DNA of 64,000 bases from Azorinus chamasolen (Eukaryota; Mollusca; Bivalvia; Cardiida; Solecurtidae), in contig OY755237.1 of assembly GCA_963576725.1 (NCBI GenBank), forward strand, positions 58,627,805 to 58,691,804. Direction: 5' to 3'. Below the pieces are notes generated by a model, which was given only the letters and a program-made list of their open reading frames with translations, made no database searches and was not told where the DNA came from. A program made the position numbers and the translations under genes. The stretch's first letter is position 1. Every line of letters begins with the position of its first letter. Below, in pieces: positions 53,260 to 63,827 of the stretch.

Positions 53260-53463
53260 CCATGCTTAATGCGCCTTGACTCATGTTTGCAACAAGCTTA
53301 GACCCAGAGATGACGTCACGCAGCCCGGTAGTTCATCAGGATCCAAGCTGTTTGCCTCTTAGCCAGTGGTTTTTCAAACCTTTAAGCTAACTGGATAACC
53401 TTTTAAAAATGATTACAATGCAGTTTTCACCTGAGATGATTGTTATAGCATGAGAAGGGTTAA
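53260..53463 (+). mobile_element. B6 MITE
   Basis: GCGCCTTGACTCATGTTTGCAACAAGCTTAGACCC and CATCAGGATCCAAGCTGTTTGCC form the hairpin, with AGAGATGACGTCACG near the apex. The right end is TGAGAAGGGTTAA. Confidence 0.6.
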
Positions 53464-53519
53464 CCGAATAACACACCTTTTTAACTCGAATTGCAACCAA
53501 TGCATATTATTCTGCTGTA

Positions 53520-53890
53520 TAATTACAACGGCAGTAACTAAAGACAGCATAAAATAAACGACCATTTGAAATACATGTAAATACAATGACAATAACTACA
53601 GGGAGTCTGAAGTACACGACCATTTGAAATAGCTATGTAACTAGAATGCTAGTAACTACAGGGACCCTGAAGTAGCCACCAATTTGAAATAGTTTTGCAA
53701 TAACAACGACGGTAGTTACAGGGAGGTGGGGGGGTCTGGGGTAAACGACCATTTGAAATAGTTCTGTAATTACAAAGACAGTAACTATAGGGGACTGAAG
53801 CTCATGACTATTTGATGACTATTTCGTAGTTTTGTATTTGAAACGACAGTAACTATAGAGAATGTGAAGTAACCGACCATTTGGGAACGT
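53520..53890 (+). repeat. degenerate ~60 bp tandem repeat
   Basis: Units contain AACGACCATTTGAAATA, TGTAATTACAA and GACAGTAACTACAGGGA. Spacing of the CGACCATTTG anchor is 58, 60 and 69 bp. About six units are recognisable. Confidence 0.75.
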
Positions 53891-53949
53891 ATTATATACA
53901 GGGTACGCGTATCGCATAAAATGAACAGAATATTGTAAGATTAAACTGT

Positions 53950-54401
53950 TAATATCACATCATGCATATTAATGAGCTGAATTGTTATCATAACCATTAT
54001 TGCAAAGGGAATATTTTACCATAGTAGAAGCTGTGGAAACTGTGTAATCATAATATTATATAGTGAAACCCCTCTAAACCGGACGCTAAATTCAGCATAA
54101 ATATCGGTCTTGGAGACAGGTGGCAGCTTAATGCAGGGTGAAAGTCATACAGAAAGCTCCTCTAGGAGCTTTCTGCATGACTTTCACCCTGCATTAAGCA
54201 GCCACCTGCCTAAAGGTATCCAAAATCTTCTCTACTAGAATTCCGGGTTAGAGGGGTTTTACTGTATATCCTGTTTCAAAGATTTAGACAAACAGAGGTG
54301 ATGCTGATCAGACGGCTCCTAAACGAGCCATCTGACCTGGGTTTATTCTATTTGCAAGGCAGCGAATAACCGTGAAAAATCGTTTTGAAATAAACGGTTA
54401 A
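53950..54401 (-). mobile_element. B1 MITE interrupted by an F3 MITE
   Basis: CATCATGCATATTAATGAGC and AGTAGAAGCTGTGGAAACTGTG are the B1 tail; AGACAAACAGAGGTGATGCTGATCAGACGGCTCCTAAACGAGCC after the F3 copy is the B1 hairpin. GGTTAA closes it. The F3 element was therefore inserted into an existing B1. Confidence 0.65.
54059..54266 (+). mobile_element. F3 foldback MITE, complete
   Basis: TATAGTGAAACCCCTCTAAACCGG to CCGGGTTAGAGGGGTTTTACTGTA, TA at both ends. Apex GAAAGCTCCTCTAGGAGCTTTC is a perfect palindrome. It is the best F3 copy and shows the uninterrupted CTTGGAGACAGG. Confidence 0.85.
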
Positions 54402-54597
54402 TCTAATTTAAAAGTTTAATATAATGCTAGATAACTTTCTTTGATATAATATGTACCATAGTTCTGAGTTATGTCCAGGTAGTTAACCACTTGTTTCCAA
54501 CAATATACTCAAACTGACATAGTCTGCATCCTTTAGTGGCACAAAGAATTTGGGTTGCAAGGGACAATCATAGACACTTCCGTTGCGTGCTGAGGGG

Positions 54598-54735
54598 TTA
54601 ACCCTTTCCTTATTATAACCGCCTGTGCACATCTTTGCAAACAGAGTAGACCAAAATCAAAGGGCTCCTACGGATGCCGTCTGATCAGGGTCTGCTTTGT
54701 TTGCTTATGAAATTATAATAGACCTGACAACATTT
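54598..54735 (+). mobile_element. B1 MITE left part
   Basis: TTAACCCTTTCCTTATTATAACCGCC, GCAAACAGAGTAGACC, GGGCTCCTACGGATGCC and GTCTGATCAGGGTCTGC. The tail is lost at ACATTTTTATG, after which a B3-like trace follows. Confidence 0.7.
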
Positions 54736-55125
54736 TTATGCAAACAGTATTTTATGCAAACAGTCTGTTCTAATCAGGATCAAAACTGATTGACATTCTG
54801 ATTGCATTTTAGGGAAAATAAAATGACATTTGCAACAAACAACACTTTTCGCAGACAAACTTTACTTGTGTGCAGAGAGTTAATGGATATTTGGCGTGCC
54901 AGTAGACACGACCATGGTCGATGACATTGAAACCAGTCTGGCCACTTTACTTAATAGGAGTAGCATGATTAATGAATATATCCAATGTAATTGCAGATGA
55001 TAAAGCGTATCAAATTCATTACAATATATTTGATTCACACCGGGCTGGAGAAAGCGCGTTGTTAGAATATGTTATTAGAGACCTACACTCAGTCCAATCT
55101 ACTAAATTGAAATATCGACCTACAT

Positions 55126-55356
55126 TCAACCCTTTCCTTCATATAAACGCATATCCACACCTTTGCAAACAGAGTAGACCTAGATCAGACGGCTCATGTA
55201 GGGTCTGCTCTGTCTGTTTATGGATATAGGTCTGATTTTGCATTTTCTAAGGAGAACAAATGTTGTTTGTACATTTGCCATCACAAAAAAAATCAGCTAA
55301 TATATATTCATGATGTCCTTATTTCTTACATGAGCATTGAGCAGGGAAAGGTTTAA
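55126..55356 (+). mobile_element. B1 piggyBac-like MITE, complete
   Basis: TCAACCCTTTCCTTCATATAAAC (TTAA to TCAA) to CAGGGAAAGGTTTAA. The apex is reduced to GGCTCATGTAGGG. Confidence 0.75.
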
Positions 55357-55622
55357 TACTGATTTCAAGATATTATAATATATTCATAATGGTAGTTAAG
55401 GAACGTGGATAAGACGTGTATTGATATATAGCAATATCTTATTTCATAGTCTTAATATCTTAATCTCTAGCATTCTACAACTCGTTAGCATCACATCAGC
55501 TAGGCGATTTTAATGCGTTGCAGTAAATCAGGTGAAATATAAATACTATTTTCATTAGTTTCTAAATACGCTTCTTATCCACAGTCCTGGTCCCGAGGTT
55601 ATAAAACGTTTTGCTTGTGAGT

Positions 55623-56470
55623 GCTTTACAAACCTTGTTTTATAAAAGGGATTTCACATACCTCTGAAGGAAATTTCTACAATTATCAATCGTTTTGTGA
55701 AATCTATGATATTCATATTGACTTGGTAACATTTTATGGTCTTATAAATGTTATAAAAAGATTTTTAAATAAGTTTAGCTTTATAGTAACACTGCAGAAA
55801 ACGCAAAATCCATTACTCCCAATAAATGCATTAATACTACTAAAACAATCAAAAGGTTCAGCTCATTTATATAACAAACTGAATAAAAATAATAAAAAAA
55901 AACCTACTGCAGTGACAAGATGGAACCATTGTTTCTCAGATAGGAGATAATGATTGGAAAGAAATTTACAATGCCATATTTAAATACAAATTCATTACAG
56001 AAATTAGATGGTTTCAGTATCGAATAAACCATATAGTTCTTCCAACACAAAAATATCGTTTTAACATCAAAATCTCAGACAATCCTTATTGCAGGGTTTG
56101 CGGTGAAATAGAAACAATTCAACATATGCTTTTGTCATTTCCAGAAACAGAATTATTTGTAAATAAAGTTAAGCAGTGGTTGAAATTAGCAAACTATATC
56201 AATTCTATAAATGAGAAGATATACCTATTCAATTTAAACAATTCCTATTCAATGGCTGACATGACTTTTCTACTAGAGACAAAGTACTATTATATATTTG
56301 ACCAAAAAAAGAAAGGAAAACTCTCAATAATATCATTAAAAACAATATAATAGCTAAATATGCAGCTCTGAGATACATAGCAATAAGGGATAATTACCTT
56401 GAACAGTTTGATCAAACATGGTCAAAATATTATTATCTTTTTATGAAATAAATTCCTCCATATATTACAA
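55623..56470 (+). pseudogene. LINE ORF2 C-terminal fragment
   Basis: Two frames joined by a shift near 55920 read as the far C-terminal part of a LINE polyprotein. The first includes FYGLINVIKRF and NPLLPINALILLKQ, the second DWKEIYNAIFKYKF, IRWFQYRINHIVLPTQKYRF and a zinc-knuckle-like CRVCGEIETIQHMLL. The block WFQYRINHRIL...C-x2-C is typical of CR1-like LINEs from memory. The RT core is absent, so it is strongly 5'-truncated. The family differs from 11787-14604. Confidence 0.8.
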
Positions 56471-56904
56471 TAGCTAAAGATTAAAATGACCTTGGCAATT
56501 ATCAGTATTTCCTGTATAGATGTAGGCATTTTGATATGGAAAAGAAAACAACATGAAATCGAAAAATTGTTGAAATGAGAGAGCCCCATCAAGCACGTTT
56601 TTTCCCTTTTAGAACCGTGTTTTTTGTGTTATTTAATATATATAATATTATATTATCAAATGCATAAATTTTCCCCATAAATGTGGTTGTATAAATATCA
56701 ATAATACTTTTTTCTCAAGCGGCATTGTTAGAATTGTCTTTTTCTGTCTTGTTAAACTATGTAACTATTTTACTTACCATAAACATGACATAATGCTACT
56801 AACCTACCAACTTATTGTAAGGAATGATGAGGGATGGTACTCCCCGACCCTCACATACCAATGACGGGGAGAATAAAGCATTTGAATTATTTAAAAAAAA
56901 TGAT
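56471..56904 (+). mobile_element. LINE 3' UTR and poly-A end
   Basis: It ends GACGGGGAGAATAAAGC followed by TTTGAATTATTTAAAAAAAA. AATAAA and a short A run mark the 3' terminus. The C2 element resumes right after it. Confidence 0.75.
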
Positions 56905-57607
56905 TGAGTCTGAGGTCATTCTAAAGCATCAGATTGGTCAGATTCTGAGCTTGCTCAGAATCTGACCAATCGGATACTTGAGAATGATCTCAGACTCAGA
57001 CTCAAACGTATTATAAACTTGGACCTAAGTATTTGCCAGGTACATGTATATACTGCAATTATTGGTACTATAAAATGTCTAAACCGACCACCTATAATTT
57101 GTCTAATTGTGGGTCTTAAAGTCATGTGGTAACGTTATTCAGGACACGTGTTATTCAATATTGACTTCTTCCAATTTGATCCAACTTTTAGAAACTATTG
57201 CTGTTGTTGTTTTTGTGCTGATTAACGTCCGTTTCTGCTAATTATGGGCTAACTGGACGCCCCAGAGAGAGGGTAGTTGATACAGAGAAACCCGGGCGCA
57301 ATGCCCTACTCTTATTATCGATATAGCATCTCTGGTTCTTTTAGTCTCATCTGAAAGACTATTGATCGAGATCGAGTGTGAAGCAGCTTGAGTTACTTTG
57401 CATTTTATCTAGACCCAATATGTTTGAAAATGTGAGTCCGGTCCCAATTAGTGAAGGAAGGGTTAATAGGTTAACTTTACATTGGGGAAACCGAGACCTG
57501 GCACGAATCATTGCAACAGTAAGACGTGTATATCTATAAATTACAAGTTATCAGTAAATGAGTGAGTACATGGGATTTACCGACGATGGAACATGTAACT
57601 TGTCATA

Positions 57608-57811
57608 TACGGTAAATCCCCTCTTAATCGGTATTCTAGCAGAGACGAATTGAAATACTTTCAAACCGGTGACTGCTTAATGCATTGTGAAAACCATGCA
57701 GAAAGCTCCTATGGCTTTCCTCGTGACTTTCACCCTGCATTAAGCTGCCACTTGTTTCCAAGACCGTCACCTATACTGAATTGAACGCCCGGTTTGGAGC
57801 GGTTTACTGTA
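57608..57811 (+). mobile_element. F3 foldback MITE, worn
   Basis: TACGGTAAATCCCCTCTTAATCGG to CGGTTTGGAGCGGTTTACTGTA. Apex AAAGCTCCTATGGCTTT. In this copy the two arms are reversed relative to 54059-54266. Confidence 0.7.
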
Positions 57812-58253
57812 GTGCAAGTGGATCATGACCATAATTATGATATCAACAAGTTTAATTTTGGTCCACTCTCTGTTTGCATAAGAGTTAAAAGACATGTATT
57901 TATATACCGGTATATAAGTGAAATAAATCTGGTGAAAAGGTGTATTTAGAACTGCACCGATTCAATTATACGCACCAGATACGCATACAAACCGTCATTT
58001 TATTTAATAAAAGTGAAATGATTGATGAAAACATTTCAGGAAGTGTCATGTGACGGTCCGTGCGTGTTATAGACACTATTAATACAACAACATCGAATGT
58101 CAAAGAGGAACAATCACATTATCTAGAAAACTGATATGTGATGTTGCACAAGAGAAACGTCCATGTCTGGTCCCTTGTATGGAAAGTATATGAAGCAAAC
58201 CAGTTACTAAGCAATGATATTCGATTTTTACACTTATTCTACTGCAGTAAAAT

Positions 58254-58438
58254 CCCTCTAAACCGGAATTCTAGTAGGGAATAATTTAAAAAGCTTTAGG
58301 CGGGTGGTTGTTTAAGACAGGGTGAAAGTAATGCAAAGCTTTGTGCATGACTTTCACCCTGGATTAAGCTAACACCTGTCTCCAGATACCGTTATTTATG
58401 CTAAAAATGAACGTCCGGTTTATAGGGATTTTACTGTA
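58254..58438 (+). mobile_element. F3 foldback MITE, apex deleted
   Basis: GCAGTAAAATCCCTCTAAACCGG to CCGGTTTATAGGGATTTTACTGTA. The apex is shortened to GCAAAGCTTTGTGC, so GCTCCTNNAGGAGC is lost but a palindrome remains. Confidence 0.7.
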
Positions 58439-58784
58439 ATCCTGGCATGACTCGCATTTGCAAACCGCTTGGATCCAAATGAGATACGGGATTACTCGGA
58501 GTATTTACAAAATTCAGCGCGTTTAACAATAGGCAAATAGATTTATAGCACGATACGAGTTAAATACTGTGCCGAAATTGGTTCAAATTCCACGGACGAG
58601 GAGATCGTTGAAACCCGACGTGGACAATTATTATTAAATTGGTTTGGTTACAACAAATCGTCATCGATTCTTGGGCGTCGACCTGTATATTCAAAATACT
58701 AACTAATTGCTCATAATAAATTGACAGTCAGATATGTATCATGCTCTTGATATACGCAACACTCGGCTATACTGTAACCGTCTG

Positions 58785-58844
58785 AATCTGGGTCTTCTCT
58801 GTTTACAAATGCGTTAAAATGCGTTTCCATTAGGGTAAAGGTTA
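58785..58844 (-). mobile_element. B1 MITE outer-end remnant
   Basis: CCGTCTGAATCTGGGTCTTCTCTGTTTAC and GCGTTTCCATTAGGGTAAAGGTTAA. Only one hairpin arm and one end remain. Confidence 0.5.
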
Positions 58845-58902
58845 ACATATGTAGCCGGGTAGAGATTGTGGTTAAGTTAATTGATAATAGACTTTACTGT
58901 GT

Positions 58903-58975
58903 GGCTTGGTAGCTCAGTCGGTAGAGTGTTGGCATGAAAAGCCAGAGGCCCTGGGTTCGAGTCCCAGTCGAGTCA
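58903..58975 (+). tRNA. tRNA-like sequence, anticodon GAA (Phe), possibly SINE-derived
   Basis: The 73 bases fold as a full cloverleaf: acceptor GGCTTGG/TCGAGTC with two or three G-U pairs, D arm GCTC/GAGT, anticodon arm TTGGC/GCCAG with loop ATGAAAA, and T arm CTGGG/CCCAG with loop TTCGAGT. A box (TAGCTCAGTCGG) and B box (GGTTCGAGTCC) are good. TTTTT follows at 58979-58983 as a pol III stop. It is unlike the usual animal tRNA-Phe in the acceptor and anticodon stems, so a tRNA pseudogene or SINE head is a fair alternative. No SINE body is evident. Confidence 0.6.
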
Positions 58976-59739
58976 CAACTTTTTCACCATGTAACACATA
59001 CACACATAATCAAAACAAGCAAAAAAAATCCAATTTCGCTTTATACTTGAGCATGTTTAAGCAGTAAATGGCAACACATGTACTCGTAAGTCGTACGGGG
59101 AATTTCAGGTTAGAACAGAATCAAACTTCGAACAAAGTTTGTTTATTAACAGTATAAGCTGAGCCGTTCAGTTGCTGTGCAATTCGGAGTAATTGTATCT
59201 AACGACTCTTCAGAGCATATATTATTCATATAGGAAAGCATCATATTTAATACAAGAGGTCAGTGATATAAATGACAGGCCTAATAGGGAAATGGCACTC
59301 GCAAAGTGGCAAACAGACAATATACAGCGTCTGATTAGGGTTGAGGCTTGTCCCTTGCCAATATCCACAGAATGTTGGCTTATATAACTTTACAAAATAA
59401 GTCTTACGCCGTGGTGGATTTATGTCTACACAGTTTAAAAATCCTTTAAGCCTAATTTGTAATGCGAGTCAGTTAATTCTAGTAAAACTAAACTTAATTC
59501 AACGTTCCCATTTTGAAGATGACGTTTCAGTGACATTCTTCTTATAGGTTGTACAACTTTGATTATAAAACCTGTATGATTGAATGTACTCCGCTTCCAG
59601 GTGATGTGATGATGTGATTGCCTATTGCCAACACGCATGGACTGCACTATACAAATGTTAGCTTGGATCATGCAAAATAAATGTAGAGGGTATGAAACGT
59701 GAACGGAGTCGTTCTGAGTATTTGTAACACATTGAATAC
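58976..59739. other. unassigned
   Basis: Downstream of the tRNA-like sequence there is no repeat family or convincing frame. Confidence 0.35.
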
Positions 59740-59973
59740 TTAACTCATTCCCCTATATTGACGCATTTTGACGGCTCTGCAAAAGTCACCTGTTGAAACC
59801 ATTGTGATAAATATAGCATTAATGTTATTTTTTCTCCTATATGAGTAAATGCTCTATTTATCACAATGGTTTCAAACCACAGCATTCTAAAATTGTCCTT
59901 TTCTCTAGTTAATGCTCCTTTTCGGTAGATTAAGTGGTTGAATCTAAAAATAACCTATGAGGTATTGAGTTAA
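59740..59973 (+). mobile_element. B4 piggyBac-like MITE, complete
   Basis: TTAACTCATTCCCCTATATTGACGC to TATGAGGTATTGAGTTAA, TTAA at both ends. Hairpin AAACCATTGTGATAAATA / CTCTATTTATCACAATGGTTT with an expanded apex (TTTTTCTCCTATATGAG). Confidence 0.8.
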
Positions 59974-60079
59974 ACTAGACAAATACAAAATGCCGCTAAT
60001 AGTAAAACTAATCACATTTGTATGTATATAATTTGAAATGCTTTCATCGCCTAACACATGACAATTCATCTTTTTATTC

Positions 60080-60360
60080 ATAGATAGATGCGTCTTTTAA
60101 CGCATATGCAGAGTATACCCAGATCAGAGGCTGCTGAGGCCGGCCTCTGCTCTGTTTTGCTTTTGATATAACATAAATGTAATTGTATAATTATAGTATC
60201 TTAGTCTACTCATGGAATACTCTTTGCAAAAAGGTGTACTTATACAAGCACTAGTGCTGATCGAATAATGCAGATCTCCTTCTACAGCTGATATCACGAC
60301 AAATATTCTTGTGTTCATATACATATGAACCTTCAGCTAATAAATATTTATGAAGCCAGT
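60080..60360 (+). mobile_element. decayed B1 MITE
   Basis: TTTTAACGCATATGCAGAGTATACCCAGATCAGAGGC and TTCTACAGCTGATATCACG, AGCTAATAAATATTTATGAAGCC. The hairpin apex is replaced by GCTGAGGCCGGCC. Confidence 0.5.
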
Positions 60361-60464
60361 TAGGTATTAATTAGGTAAACGTTTTGTCATTGTAATGTAA
60401 TGGTAGTGATGTGAGCTGAATGGCCAGTACAGTTTAATATTAGTAACTGTCTGAAACATTTAAA

Positions 60465-60663
60465 TACAGTAGAACCTGTCTTAAGCGACCATCAAAAAAA
60501 GGTTTAATTATGGGTCTGTAAGGCAGGTGGTAGCTTAATTCAAGTCAAAAGTAATGAAGAAAGCTTCTACGGGATGTCTCCGTATTACGTTTTCCCTGCA
60601 TTAAGCAACCACCCACTCCTGTGTTCAATAAATGAATGGTCGCTTAAGACAGATTCTGCTGTA
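60465..60663 (+). mobile_element. F2 foldback MITE, complete
   Basis: TACAGTAGAACCTGTCTTAAGC to CGCTTAAGACAGATTCTGCTGTA. Apex AAAGCTTCTACGGGATGTCTCC is worn. The arm GCATTAAGCAACCACC is intact and shows an unoccupied TTAA. Confidence 0.8.
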
Positions 60664-60736
60664 CACACTCCACTCAACAACTTATGCAAGTCTGATCTCA
60701 ATGTGACAAGCTGATGTCTGTTCAGATATCAATCTT

Positions 60737-60822
60737 TTAACCCATTCCCTCCTATTGACGCGCTTTGACGCCTCTGTAAAGGTCCTTTTTTGAAACCATG
60801 GTGATAAACAGAGCAACTGCGT
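60737..60822 (+). mobile_element. B4 MITE left end
   Basis: TTAACCCATTCCCTCCTATTGACGC then AAACCATGGTGATAAACAGAGC. It is cut after one hairpin arm. Confidence 0.7.
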
Positions 60823-60876
60823 TTGAGATAACATTGACCAAGCATTACGACACAAGCTTTTCAGAAACAATTGTTA

Positions 60877-60928
60877 TACAGTAAAACCCCTCTAATGCAA
60901 CCACTTAATGAATAAACATGGCTGTGTT
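60877..60928 (+). mobile_element. F4 MITE left end, cut by the large array
   Basis: TACAGTAAAACCCCTCTAATGC and AACCACTTAATGAATAAA match the F4 end (reverse arm order, as at 28260-28309). The sequence changes to array DNA at about 60930 and the other end of the element is not found in the window. Confidence 0.65.
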
Positions 60929-60930
60929 AC

Positions 60931-63320
60931 AACCCGTTTTGTAGTAACGTTGCAAATTGTAGTAATTACTACAAAACGGGTTACTACACTTTGCGTGAAA
61001 CCCTCCCAACCCGTTTTGTAGTAACATTGCAAATTGTAGTAATTACTACAAAGTGGGTTGACATGCAAAGTTCAATATGTAGTAAACTCCTATTACACCG
61101 AGCATGGTTGTGTGACTGCACCCAAATTTGGGGTGGTCCTTCATATTGACAATATCCGAGTGCACAGTAAATATCTTTTCGATACCTTGCCTACTTAAGG
61201 AAATAGAGTCAAAAACAGTTTACTACATTTCGTATGGGACCTTGCGACCCGTTTTGTAGTAACGTTGCAAATTGTAGTAATTTCTACAAAGTGGGTTACT
61301 GCAGTTTGTTTAAAAACTTGACAACTCATTTTGTAGTAATTGTGCATAAATATGAAATGATATAATATAAAATGATTAAATATTATATAATATGTAATAT
61401 AATATATATAATATATAATTTAATTTTTTTTTTTTATCAATTTAAAACAATATCATGAAATAAAATGACTCTTTGGCATATGTTCATAATATATAATATC
61501 ATATAATATAATATATATTATTTTACTACAGTTTGTGTTAAAACTTCACAACTCATTTTGTAGTAATATTGCATGTATATGAAATGATATCAAATAAAAT
61601 GATTAAATATTATATAATATTATATAATATATATTTTTTAAATTTTCATAATTTTTCTTATAATCGATTAGAAACAATACCATGAAATAAAATGACTTTT
61701 TGGCATATTTTTATAATATATAATATTATATAATATAATATATAAAATTTTGTATTATGTATAATAATACTAATAACATATAACAAAATGTTATAAACAA
61801 TAATTACATCGCTGAAAGTAGTAATTACTACACAACGGGTTACTACACTTTGCGTGAAACCCTCCCAACCCGTTTTGTAGTAACGTTGCAAATTGTAGTA
61901 ATTACTACAAAGTGGGTTGGTATGCAAAGTTCAATATGTAGTAAACTCCTATTACACCGAGCATGGTTGTGTGACTGCAACCAAATTTGGGGCGGTCCTT
62001 CATATTGACAATATCCGAGTGCACAGAAAAAATATTTTCGATACCTTGCCTACTTAATGAAATAGAGTCAAAAACAGTTTACTACATTTCGTATGGGACC
62101 TTGCGACCCGTTTTGTAGTAACGTTGCAAATTGTAGTAATTTCTACAAAGTGGGTTACTGCAGTTTGTTTAAAAATTTGCATAAATATGAAATGATATAA
62201 TATAAAATGATTAAATATTATATAATATATAATATAATATATATAATATATAATTTAATTTTTTTTTTTATCAATTTAAAACAATACCATGAAATAAAAT
62301 GACTTTTTGGCATATGTTCATAATATATAATATTATATAATATAATATATATTATTTTACTACAGTTTGTGTTAAAACTTCACAACTCATTTTGTAGTAA
62401 TATTGCATGTATATGAAATGATATCAAATAAAATGATTAAATATTATATAATATTATATAATATATATATTTTTTAAATTTTCATAATTTTTCTTATAAA
62501 CGATTGGAAACAATACCATGAAATAAATTGACTTTTTGGCATATTTTTATAATATATAATATTATATAATATAATATATAAAATTTTGTATTATGTATAA
62601 TAATACTAATAACATATAACAAAATGTTATAAACAATAATTACATCGCTGAAAGTAGTAATTACTACAAAACGGGTTACTACACTTTGTATGAAACCCTC
62701 CCAACCCGTTTTGTAGTAACGTTGCAAATTGTAGTAATTACTACAAAGTGGGTTGTTATGTAAAGTTCAATATGTAGTAAACTCCTATTACACCGAGCAT
62801 GGTTGTGTGACTGCAACCAAATTTGGGGTGGTCCTTCATATTGACAATATCCGAGTGCACAGTAAAAATCTTTTCGATACCTTGCCTACTTAAGGAAATA
62901 GGGTCAAAAACAATTTACTACATTTCGTATGGGACCTTGCGACCCGTTTTGTAGTAACATTGCAAATTGTAGTAATTTCTACAAAGTGGGTTACTGCAGT
63001 TTGTTTAAAAATTTGACAACTCATTTTGTAGTAATTGTGCATAAATATGAAATGATATAATATAAAATGATTAAATATTATATAATATATAATATAATAT
63101 ATATAATATATAATTTAATTTTTTTTTTTTATCAATTTAAAACAATACCATGAAATAAAATGACTTTTTAGCATATATGTTCATAATATATAATATTATA
63201 TAATATAATATATATTATTTTACTACAGTTTGTGTTAAAACTTCACAACTCATTTTGTAGTAATATTGCATGTATATGAAATGATATCATAAAAAATGAT
63301 TAAATATTATATAATATTTA
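60931..63320. repeat. tandem array of ~840-860 bp units with internal hairpins
   Basis: CCCTCCCAACCCGTTTTGTAG occurs at 61001, 61860 and 62696, giving unit lengths of 859 and 836 bp. Each unit has hairpins of the type AACCCGTTTTGTAGTAA ... TTACTACAAAACGGGTT, a conserved middle (CCGAGCATGGTTGTGTGACTG, CATATTGACAATATCCGAG) and two AT-only stretches of (TATAATA)n character. Copies are very similar, differing by small deletions such as one near 62178. The reverse frames of 89 and 77 codons are equivalent positions in two units. Confidence 0.85.
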
Positions 63321-63827
63321 CATTCGCCCTGCAGCGTCCTTATATAACCTTATTCTAAAAAGAAAGTTGCATTTTCCCATGAACGTTCATTTCAATACCG
63401 GTTTGAGTCGGTTCTCCTTTTCCCAGAATTCCGCTGGACAATTTACTGATTAAAATCTTGTATTCATTCTATATTTATAATATGTGTTTGGGACTATTTT
63501 TCATACCATATATAGAGATCCTTGTCTATATGGGACGGGAATAGATGATTGACACGTCTTCTTCTTTCACAATTTACTTCTCTCAATTCTCTCTTTGCGT
63601 ACTACATTCAAACTCTATTAATCAACGTCTGTTCCCAAGCGACGTAACGTCACTTCCGTGTTATGTACACGTGACGTAAGGAGCGTTATCTCCAACAATC
63701 CTACTACGTTAGAAACGAACCTGGCAACGACCTAGATAGCGGCTATTACGTGAGCGGTATATAATATTTAAAAAAAAAATCCGTTGAAATATAAGAAATA
63801 CAATGGAATATAAATATAAGAAATACA
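63321..63827. other. non-array segment of higher complexity
   Basis: It starts abruptly after ATTATATAATATT. It includes CGACGTAACGTCAC and CACGTGACGTAAG (CRE-like TGACGTAA and E-box CACGTG) near 63640-63685 and a duplicated phrase ATATAAGAAATAC at 63790-63826. No coding frame is seen. Confidence 0.4.

Larger units (their letters stand above)
55584..57028. mobile_element. C2-type foldback element split by a LINE fragment
   Basis: The left piece CCTGGTCCCGAGGTTATAAAAC GTTTTGCTTG (55587-55617) and the right piece starting ATTGAGTCTGAGGTC (56903) make one C2 element. The core hairpin GATTGGTCAGATTCTGAGC / GCTCAGAATCTGACCAATC is intact. TGAGT stands at both junctions. Confidence 0.7.

Noticed and set aside
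240..60663. Regular palindromes spaced through the window as a CRISPR array or terminators
   Set aside because: Spacing is irregular, units are 200 bp or longer with transposon-type ends, and the DNA is eukaryotic.
61658..62727. Two related reverse frames of 89 and 77 residues, which look like a gene pair
   Set aside because: They lie at equivalent positions of the ~850 bp tandem unit, mostly in AT-only DNA, and show no coding features.
60931..63320. AT-rich hairpin array as a replication origin or centromere
   Set aside because: Only about three units are seen, and nothing in the sequence shows such a role.
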